From Alloboseaceae bacterium BT-24-1 (GTDB lineage: Bacteria > Pseudomonadota > Alphaproteobacteria > Rhizobiales > Beijerinckiaceae): a DNA stretch of 64,000 nt. The position numbers and the translations under genes were made by a program. Under the pieces are notes generated by a model. The model was not told the origin of the DNA and did not search any database. It saw nothing but the letters and a program-made list of their open reading frames with translations. How positions within the stretch are numbered: position 1 is the stretch's first letter; every line of letters starts with the position of its first letter. Shown here piece after piece: positions 58,584 to 64,000 of this stretch. The DNA lies in NCBI GenBank assembly GCA_025846845.1, contig JAOYTL010000012.1:221268-285267 (forward strand), written 5' to 3'.

Positions 58584-58770
58584 GTGCGTCTCCTCTTTAG
58601 CCATACACTTTTTGCGTGCGACCCAACCCGAGGATCGCCTGCGACCTGTATAGGCCAGTGCGAGGCGGCGCGGCACTGCGTGGCGCGTTTCTGAGCAGAT
58701 GCAAAAATGCATGGCAGACATGGCGACAGCCTCCGCCACCGCTGGACCCGTCAGACGTCCCGCACCAACA

Positions 58771-58801
58771 AAAAATCGCGATGGCATGGGGCCACCGCGA
58801 T
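58771..58801 (-). terminator. Terminator of the SRPBCC gene
   Basis: Arms 58775-58784 and 58792-58801 pair over 10 bp with one mismatch around a 7-nt loop. On the minus strand the stem is followed by a run of five T. It begins 35 bp after the stop of the gene at 58836. Confidence 0.75.
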
Positions 58802-58835
58802 GATGCTGACAGCGCTCCGGGGCGAGCCGGACGCG

Positions 58836-59279
58836 TCAGTTCCAGTCGTCGATCTTGACGTCGTTCGGGTAGGGAGCGCCGCGGCCGGTCTCGACCAGCG
58901 ACTTCATGCTGAGCAGGAACACGCCCCATTTCGTGCTGCAATGGTGCATGAACTCGATCGGCTCCTTCCAGCCCTCGTGCTTGAAGAGGATGATCGTGTA
59001 TTCGCCCTCCTGCCGGATATCGAAGGCGACCTTCGTGCCGATCCATTCGGCCGGCCCGTCGACGACCTGCCAGAGCACGCGCTTGCCCGGAGCAAGCTCG
59101 ACCACCTTCATGTCGAAGAAGCCACGCTCGCCGAACTGGAAGTGAACGACGCCGTCGACCTTGCTGTCGCCGCGCGTTTCGTCCGTCCACCAGTGCGACA
59201 GACCGTCGATGGTGGTGAGCGCCTTGTAGACCGCCTCGGGGGAAGACTTGATTCCGACTCTGTGCAGGATGTCCGGCAT
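58836..59279 (-). CDS. SRPBCC/AHSA1-family protein
   Basis: 147 residues. HRVGIKSSPEAVYKALTTIDGLSHWWTDETRGDSKVDG at the N-terminus and a C-terminal MHHCSTKWGVFLLSMKSLVETGRGAP helix are typical of the START-like AHSA1/SRPBCC fold, which binds small hydrophobic ligands. Divergent from the HTH protein at 59398, with 118 bp between starts; in such pairs the regulator often controls the SRPBCC gene. Confidence 0.85.
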   Translation of the reverse strand: MPDILHRVGIKSSPEAVYKALTTIDGLSHWWTDETRGDSKVDGVVHFQFGERGFFDMKVVELAPGKRVLWQVVDGPAEWIGTKVAFDIRQEGEYTIILFKHEGWKEPIEFMHHCSTKWGVFLLSMKSLVETGRGAPYPNDVKIDDWN

Positions 59280-59397
59280 GATGATCTCCTCTTGTCAGGT
59301 GCCAGCGACGTGCCGTCCGGCCGTCGTGAGGAGATGAACTAGAGGCAGGGCGTCAGGGAGCGGGAGTGACAAGTTTGGCGGGATTCGAAAGCGCGCC

Positions 59398-60618
59398 GTG
59401 GACTCGCTGATCATTGCCGCCGGACGGGCGCTGGCGGCGGGCGATCCATTCGCCGCGCTCAACCGCATCGCGCTGCGGGAGGATGCGCCGGCCCTGGCGC
59501 TGCGCGGTATCGCCATGGCGCAGCTCGGCGATCTCGCCCGCGCCAAGACGCTGCTGAAGCGCGCCGGCCAGGCTTTCGGCCCAAGGGAGCCCGTGGCCAG
59601 GGCCCGCTGCATCGTCGCCGAGGCCGAGATCGCCCTGGTCTCGCGCGATCTGTCATGGCCGGTGAAGGCGCTCGATACGGCACGCGCAACGCTCGAAGCC
59701 CATGGCGACCGCCTCAACGCCGCCCATGCCCGCACGATCGAGGTGCGCCGGCTGCTGCTGATCGGCCGCCTCGGCGAGGCCGAGCGCGTGCTCGCCGGCT
59801 TCGACGAGAACCCGCTGCCGCCAGCACTGGAGGCGGCGCGCGCGATCGCCATCGGCGGCATCGCGCTGCGTCGGCTGCAGGCCGAGCCGGCCCGCATGGC
59901 ATTTTCGCGGGCGGCGGAGGCGGCCGTTCGCGCCCGCATCCCGGCATTGGCGGCCGAGGTCGAGGCGGCCGCGCGCGTGCTGGAGGCCCCGGCGGCGCGG
60001 TTGATCCTGCGCGGCACGGAGCGCCCGCTGATGCTGGGCGAGGTCGCGGCGCTGCTCGCCTCGGGCAGCTTCGTCGTCGATGCCTGCCGCAATGTCGTGC
60101 GCGAGGCCGGCACGGCCGTTCCGCTGGCGACGCGGCCGGTGCTGTTTTCGCTCGCCCGCACCCTGGCGGAGGCCTGGCCGGCCGATGTCTCGCGCGAGGT
60201 GCTACTGGCGCGCGCCTTCCGGGCCAAGGAGGCCGACGAGTCGCATCGTGCCCGCCTGCGGGTCGAGATCGGGCGGCTGCGTGCCGAATTGCACGGGCTC
60301 GCCGAAATCCATGCGACCAAGCGCGGCTTTGCCCTGAAGCCGCATCGGGCGCGCGAAGTCGCGGTGCTGGCGCAGCTGCTGGAAGAGGCACATGCCGACG
60401 TGCTCGCCCTTCTCGCCGATGGCGAGGCCTGGTCGAGCTCGGCGCTGGCATTGGCGCTGGGCGTGAGCCAGCGCAACATGCAGCGCGCGCTCGAGGCGCT
60501 GGCCGAGACCGGCAAGGTCCAATCCTTCGGCAAGGCGCGGGCGCGGCGTTGGCTGACCCCGCCAGTGCCCGGTTTCCCGACAGCCTTGTTACTCCCGGCC
60601 CCGCTGCCGGATGGCTAA
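59398..60618 (+). CDS. HTH-domain protein with helical-repeat N-terminus
   Basis: 406 residues from GTG 59398. The N-terminal 170 residues are Ala/Leu/Arg-rich helices resembling TPR-like repeats (ALNRIALREDAPALALRGIAMAQLGDLARAKTLLKRAG). A central winged-helix-like stretch (about 225-310) carries LRVEIGRLRAELHGLAEIHATKRGFAL, and a C-terminal HTH (about 355-395) has WSSSALALALGVSQRNMQRALEALAETGK. Probably a transcriptional regulator of the divergent SRPBCC gene and the following beta-propeller gene. The ligand is unknown. Confidence 0.7.
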   Translation: MDSLIIAAGRALAAGDPFAALNRIALREDAPALALRGIAMAQLGDLARAKTLLKRAGQAFGPREPVARARCIVAEAEIALVSRDLSWPVKALDTARATLEAHGDRLNAAHARTIEVRRLLLIGRLGEAERVLAGFDENPLPPALEAARAIAIGGIALRRLQAEPARMAFSRAAEAAVRARIPALAAEVEAAARVLEAPAARLILRGTERPLMLGEVAALLASGSFVVDACRNVVREAGTAVPLATRPVLFSLARTLAEAWPADVSREVLLARAFRAKEADESHRARLRVEIGRLRAELHGLAEIHATKRGFALKPHRAREVAVLAQLLEEAHADVLALLADGEAWSSSALALALGVSQRNMQRALEALAETGKVQSFGKARARRWLTPPVPGFPTALLLPAPLPDG

Positions 60619-60656
60619 ACCCTGTCTCGGTCCAACCGAACAGAGGAGATCATCCC

Positions 60657-61283
60657 ATGACCAGGACAGCCACCATCCTTCGCGAATATGGCCCCTTCCC
60701 TGGGGTCGAAGCCGTGCATGGCGTCAGCTATGACGGCAGCAATGTCTGGTTCGCCTCCGGCGACAAGCTCAACGCCTTCGATCCGGACAGCGGCGAGACC
60801 GTCCGCAGCCTCGACGTGCCCGCCCATGCCGGCACCGCCTTCGACGGCAAGCACCTCTACCAGATCGCCGAAGACCGCATCCAGAAGATCGATCCGGAGA
60901 GCGGGCGCGTGGTCTCGACGATTCCGGCGCCGGCCGGCGGCGGCGATTCCGGCCTCACCTGGGCGGAAGGCACGCTCTGGGTCGGCCATTACCGCGAGCG
61001 CCAGATCCATCAAGTCGACCCGGAGACCGGCGAGGTGCTGCGCACGCTGCAGTCAAACCGCTTCGTCACCGGCGTCACCTGGGCCGATGGCGAGCTCTGG
61101 CACGCGACCTGGGAGAACGAGGAGAGCGAGATCCGGCGTGTCGATCCCGAGACCGGCAAGGTGCTGGACAGCATGCGTATGCCGGAAGGGACCTTCATCG
61201 CCGGCATGGAAGCCGGCGGCGACCGCTTCTATTGCGGTGGCGGCGGCAAGAGCGCCGTGGTCAGGGCGGTGAGCCGGCGCTGA
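60657..61283 (+). CDS. Small beta-propeller protein (glutaminyl cyclase/Vgb-like)
   Basis: 208 residues, no signal peptide. At least four repeats of about 40 residues with the pattern NAFDPDSGETVRSL, QKIDPESGRVVSTI, HQVDPETGEVLRTL and RRVDPETGKVLDSM, each with a WFAS/LWVGH/LWHAT-type strand, show a beta-propeller built of four or five blades. They resemble glutamine cyclotransferase/NHL-like families but the length is short. GAGGAG upstream of ATG 60657. The 38-bp gap suggests co-transcription with the HTH gene. Confidence 0.7.
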   Translation: MTRTATILREYGPFPGVEAVHGVSYDGSNVWFASGDKLNAFDPDSGETVRSLDVPAHAGTAFDGKHLYQIAEDRIQKIDPESGRVVSTIPAPAGGGDSGLTWAEGTLWVGHYRERQIHQVDPETGEVLRTLQSNRFVTGVTWADGELWHATWENEESEIRRVDPETGKVLDSMRMPEGTFIAGMEAGGDRFYCGGGGKSAVVRAVSRR

Positions 61284-61311
61284 GGGCCAGCCGGCGCCAA
61301 CCTCGTTCAAT

Positions 61312-61332
61312 GGCCGGAGCGCTGCTCCGGCC
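61312..61332. terminator. Hairpin between convergent genes
   Basis: Perfect 9-bp stem GGCCGGAGC/GCTCCGGCC with a 3-nt loop between the convergent propeller and Tae4-like genes. No clear T-run on either side. Probable bidirectional terminator. Confidence 0.55.
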
Positions 61333-61344
61333 GGTCGACCGCCG

Positions 61345-62283
61345 TCACCAGCGCCTGAAGCTCATCTTCGTCGCGGCGAAGGGCAGCGCGGCGATGCCTT
61401 CATAGGTTCCGGCCATGGCCGAGACGTCCTTGCCCGCGATGAAGCCGAAGAGCTCGGCATTGTAGTCCTCGTCATTCCATTTAATGCGGATGGCGGTCGC
61501 GCTCTTCAGCGAATAATTGCCCGAATTGTCCACGCTCGGCACCGGGCAATAGGCCATGCCCGGGGCAGTCTTGGAGTAGACGACCGTGCCGTCGGGATAG
61601 AAATAATAGTAGTAGCTGTTCGGGAAGTCGGTGATCTGCCACCAGCCGACGAGCCAGGCCGGCGCGACAAAGGACGGCTTCGGCGCCAGTATCTCCCAGA
61701 ACAGCACGATCGGCCGCCCCCAGATCCAGTCGAGGTTCATCATTGCCGTGCCGCTCTGGTTGTTGGCGATCGGCGCGCCGTTCTGCAGGACGCGGGTCTT
61801 GTCCCAGATTTCGGTGTGCGCCCCGGCATAGCCCTCGCGATAGGCGATGACGCCTTGCCGCCCGGCGAGATACTGCTCCATCGCCTTGCGCGTGCTGCGC
61901 TTGGGCGTCTTGACGATCTCGGGGGTGCCGTAGGCGTCAGTCAGATGGCTTTCCAGTTCGTCGACGGCACCCAGATGGTAGCCGCCATCGAGCAGGGTAT
62001 TGCCGCGCCGATGGCTCGCCGAGGGAACTCGGTGCTCGCCCCCGACGGCGTTGAGCGCCCAGCTGACCTGGAAGCAGCACGGCGTGTTGAGGCCCTTTTT
62101 CTTCTTCTGGTCACCGGGATGGGTCTTGTTCCACTCGTCGATTTCCTTGTTTTCCTTGATGATCGGCGCGTTCAGGCTGTCGAAATGCTTCTTCATCACG
62201 GCCGGCAGCGCCGAATGGGGCGGGTAGCTCGCGATCAGCTTTGCAGCGTCCAGGCGCAGCTTGCCGTCTTTCAGGCCGGACAT
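61345..62283 (-). CDS. Tae4-like amidase (T6SS effector family) with extra C-terminal domain
   Basis: 312 residues. Residues 67-81 (TPCCFQVSWALNAVG), 102-124 (YHLGAVDELESHLTDAYGTP region) and 141-161 (GRQGVIAYREGYAGAHTEIW) align in order with the conserved blocks of Tae4 peptidoglycan amidases. By that alignment C69 and H156 are the catalytic pair. Tae4 proteins are about 160 residues; here a further 130 residues follow with WLVGWWQITDFPNSYYYYFYP, resembling a lipocalin-like beta domain. No signal peptide. No Tai4-type immunity gene, VgrG or Hcp is seen nearby. The role in antagonism is inference. Confidence 0.65.
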   Translation of the reverse strand: MSGLKDGKLRLDAAKLIASYPPHSALPAVMKKHFDSLNAPIIKENKEIDEWNKTHPGDQKKKKGLNTPCCFQVSWALNAVGGEHRVPSASHRRGNTLLDGGYHLGAVDELESHLTDAYGTPEIVKTPKRSTRKAMEQYLAGRQGVIAYREGYAGAHTEIWDKTRVLQNGAPIANNQSGTAMMNLDWIWGRPIVLFWEILAPKPSFVAPAWLVGWWQITDFPNSYYYYFYPDGTVVYSKTAPGMAYCPVPSVDNSGNYSLKSATAIRIKWNDEDYNAELFGFIAGKDVSAMAGTYEGIAALPFAATKMSFRRW

Positions 62284-62429
62284 CGGTCACCCCTTTGCGG
62301 TTCCGGACGTCGGCTGCGCTCTGGAACCCATCTCGCGCGCACGAGCCGTCCAAGCCATCGAGGGCGCGATTATGCTCCAGCGCCGGCGAGGTTCAACAGC
62401 GCAGTGACGCCAGTATCGAGTGCGGGGCG

Positions 62430-62861
62430 CTAGCGAGCCACGCGCCCGCGCAACCGGAGCCCGTTCGGCAGGCGGCAGAAGCAGCGCGCGCCGGCAAGAG
62501 CCCGGCTCGGCGCAGCGCAGGTTCGGCGTGGTGTCCTGCAATACGCCGCGAGCACGCCCCGCGGCGAGGGAGCATCAGCTGCCCCGTAGCGCGGCATGTA
62601 GATCGGGTTCTGCGAGCGCGGCGCGCCCCGCGGCGTCCCGCCATAATCGACCGGCGGGCCGGCGCCTGGGATGCCTCCCGCCCCCGGCGCATGCAGCCTG
62701 ATGTCGGGCGTGTGATCGAAGATCGAGGGCGGCCCCAGGCCCTGGCGCGGCCCGCCCGGCGTCAGCGGCGCATTGCCCGGCGTGCCGATCTGGGCGAGCG
62801 CCGGATCGACGAACAACAATGCGGCCAGCGCCGCCACCGCCTGCTTCCAAGACGTCATCAT
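62430..62861 (-). CDS. Small exported Pro/Gly-rich hypothetical protein
   Basis: 143 residues from ATG 62861 or 62858 (GAGGTGAG upstream). The signal peptide MTSWKQAVAALAALLFVDPALAQ is followed by a Pro/Gly-rich part (IGTPGNAPLTPGGPRQGLG, then PPSIFDHTPDIRLHAPGAGG). The last 40 residues are Arg/Cys-rich and look unlike the rest, so a frameshift near residue 100 is possible. It lies upstream of the Tae4-like gene on the same strand but does not resemble Tai4 immunity proteins. Function unknown. Confidence 0.5.
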   Translation of the reverse strand: MMTSWKQAVAALAALLFVDPALAQIGTPGNAPLTPGGPRQGLGPPSIFDHTPDIRLHAPGAGGIPGAGPPVDYGGTPRGAPRSQNPIYMPRYGAADAPSPRGVLAAYCRTPRRTCAAPSRALAGARCFCRLPNGLRLRGRVAR

Positions 62862-63080
62862 CTCTCACCTCCTCGCCCCGATGCCTTGCCGAGCAGTAAT
62901 CCTATTGGGTTAGTTCGAGCGACCTAAAGCTTTCACTCGAATAGAATAAAATCAAGTCAATACCTCATGCTATTGCTCAGCATGCCGGATTGGCCCTGTT
63001 TGGGCATCTAAAACAGGCCATCCCGAAATAAATCTTTTTTGCGCTGGGCGGCTACTGGCCTCCCGGGCGGGAGGTACGTC

Positions 63081-64000
63081 ATGCGATACCTGCAGAGCAA
63101 GATCTTTATTGCGGGACTTCTCGCCACCACGTCGACTTTTGCTTACGCGCAAGGGGCCGGCCCGTGGCCTGAGTATCACGAGGGCGTCGCAATCAACGGC
63201 GCCGCGACACCGCGCCCCCACGGGGCCTGCGAGCGCAAGCTGATCAGAAACAACTGGCTGTGGGAATGCGATCCAGCGGCACGCAACAACCCGTTCCGCC
63301 AAAGTGCGGCCCCGGCGTCCGGATCCGGACCGAGCCTCGCAGATGCCGGTGGAGTGCGATACTACAACGCCGTATCCCCGACCGGCCGCAGGACACGGGC
63401 GCCGAGCCGGGATTGCATCATCGGGCAATACGGCAACGAGATGCTGTGGGCATGCCCGCCACTGACGACCGCGTCGATCGGCACACCCGCCCCCGCGCCT
63501 CAGAGCGCCGCGGCCGGCAATGTCGAATACTACAACGCCGTTTCCGCCAATGGCAGGCGCTCGCGCGCGCCCAATGCCGCGTGCACCCTGGTTCAGCAGG
63601 GCGGCGCTCAATACTGGATGTGCCCGCCCCTGACGACGGGAGCCTTGTCTTCGGGTGGCGCTCCGAGCTCCGGTGGAAGCGACCGCAACGGCGGTGAAGG
63701 TTCCAACAGCGGTGCAGGGAACGCCTCGAGCGGCAGTTCGGCAGGCAACTCGAATAGCGGCGGCAGCGGCAGCGGCAATAGCGGCGGCGGTCAGGGCGGT
63801 GGCGGCCAGGGCGGCGGTGGCAGCGGCGGCGGTGGCCAGGGTGGTGGCGGCGGCAGCGGTGGCGGTGGCAGCGGCGGCGGTGGCCAAGGTGGCGGTGGCA
63901 GCGGTGGCGGTGGCCAGGGTGGCGGCGGCAGCGGTGGCGGTGGCCAGGGCGGCGGTGGCAGCGGCGGCGGTGGCCAAGGTGGCGGCGGCAGCGGTGGCGG
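63081..64000 (+). CDS. Secreted protein with three Cys-pair repeats and Gly-rich GGGGS/GGGGQ tail (truncated by window edge)
   Basis: At least 306 codons from ATG 63081 (GGGAGG upstream), open to the right edge. The signal peptide MRYLQSKIFIAGLLATTSTF is cut near AYAQ. Three repeats of about 34 residues follow: residues 32-64 (degenerate), 94-127 and 150-183. Each has a Tyr and Val near the start and two Cys 13 residues apart (C50/C63, C112/C125, C168/C181), ending in a CDP or CPP motif. From about residue 196 the chain turns to Ser/Gly/Asn and then to alternating GGGGQ and GGGGS units. Probably an exported cell-surface or matrix protein. I do not recognise the family. Confidence 0.75.
   Translation, partial: MRYLQSKIFIAGLLATTSTFAYAQGAGPWPEYHEGVAINGAATPRPHGACERKLIRNNWLWECDPAARNNPFRQSAAPASGSGPSLADAGGVRYYNAVSPTGRRTRAPSRDCIIGQYGNEMLWACPPLTTASIGTPAPAPQSAAAGNVEYYNAVSANGRRSRAPNAACTLVQQGGAQYWMCPPLTTGALSSGGAPSSGGSDRNGGEGSNSGAGNASSGSSAGNSNSGGSGSGNSGGGQGGGGQGGGGSGGGGQGGGGGSGGGGSGGGGQGGGGSGGGGQGGGGSGGGGQGGGGSGGGGQGGGGSGG
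63771..64000 (+). repeat. 30-bp in-frame minisatellite coding GGGGS/GGGGQ
   Basis: Tandem units of about 30 bp built from GGC/GGT triplets with AGC and CAG or CAA every fifth codon, alternating as S-GGGG-Q-GGGG. Early units are irregular; regular alternation starts near 63880 and continues to the edge. Differences between units are almost all synonymous, so selection acts on the protein. Prone to slippage and assembly error. Confidence 0.85.

Noticed and set aside
62430..62861. Tai4-type immunity gene for the Tae4-like protein
   Set aside because: It has a signal peptide like Tai4 but a Pro/Gly-rich body with no resemblance to the helical Tai4 fold, and lies upstream rather than downstream.
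62970..63977. Long minus-strand Ala/Thr-rich frame
   Set aside because: It is the mirror of the Gly-rich repeat gene on the plus strand, which has a ribosome site, signal peptide and repeat modules; the Ala/Thr pattern is what GGC/GGT repeats give in reverse.
63771..64000. Possible CRISPR array
   Set aside because: The 30-bp units are contiguous, with no unique spacers, and stay in frame as GGGGS/GGGGQ codons.

Overview
The window is GC-rich and densely coded, with almost no intergenic space inside operons and many ABC importers, each next to its own GntR, LacI, RpiR, LysR or TetR-type regulator. This style, the branched-chain (LIV)-type and NitT/TauT-type importers, and the palindromic mini-elements suggest a soil or plant-associated alphaproteobacterium of the Hyphomicrobiales (Bosea-like). 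That placement is inference from gene content. No rRNA, CRISPR array, phage or intact insertion sequence was seen. There is one tRNA, tRNA-Ser(GCU), at 56963-57053.

Layout. 1-4440: sugar-type ABC importer (binding-protein tail, two permeases, ATPase) with a GH63-like hydrolase, most likely for glucosylglycerate or mannosylglycerate. 4451-6981: O-methyltransferase divergent from a TetR regulator, two palindromic elements, and a GcvA-like LysR regulator divergent from the next operon. 7120-14802: eight-gene ribose-type importer and catabolic operon (ATPase, two permeases, binding protein, deacetylase-like, aspartate-dehydrogenase-like, SDR, RraA-like aldolase). 14934-20082: fumarylpyruvate-hydrolase-like enzyme with a NitT/TauT-type importer, probably controlled by a divergent GntR regulator through two matching operators. 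20366-30769: LIV-type importer with three ATPases, one lacking the ABC signature motif, co-transcribed with SDR, IlvD/Edd dehydratase and aldehyde dehydrogenase; an RpiR regulator is divergent. 30948-36228: LysR regulator and a six-gene operon whose products are all exported or membrane-bound (two alpha/beta hydrolases, a CMD-family protein, a cupin, a P460-like cytochrome, a DUF4405-like cytochrome b); a shared 28-bp element links the two. 36677-42258: LacI regulator, sugar importer without ATPase, and GH4 alpha-galactosidase-like enzyme. 42295-43200: acetyltransferase between two decayed copies of one C-terminal coding fragment. 43209-49060: CadC/TPR regulator, NAD-binding protein, cupin and an EmrAB-like efflux pair. 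49230-56444: M81 (MlrC-like) peptidase, peptide importer without ATPases, RpiR regulator and a DadA-like oxidase. 57149-64000: orphan LIV binding protein, SRPBCC protein, an HTH protein, a beta-propeller protein, a Tae4-like amidase with an extra C-terminal domain, and the start of a secreted protein with three Cys-pair repeats and a GGGGS/GGGGQ tail that runs off the window.

How the parts work together. Most of the window consists of self-contained uptake-plus-breakdown units: a binding protein captures a solute, the permeases and ATPase import it, and the linked hydrolase, dehydratase, dehydrogenase or aldolase feeds it into central metabolism. The least explained units are the extracytoplasmic hydrolase/redox operon (31720-36228), the signature-less ATPase (24362-25003), the deacetylase/AspDH/SDR/RraA operon, the Tae4-like protein and the Gly-rich repeat protein at the right edge.
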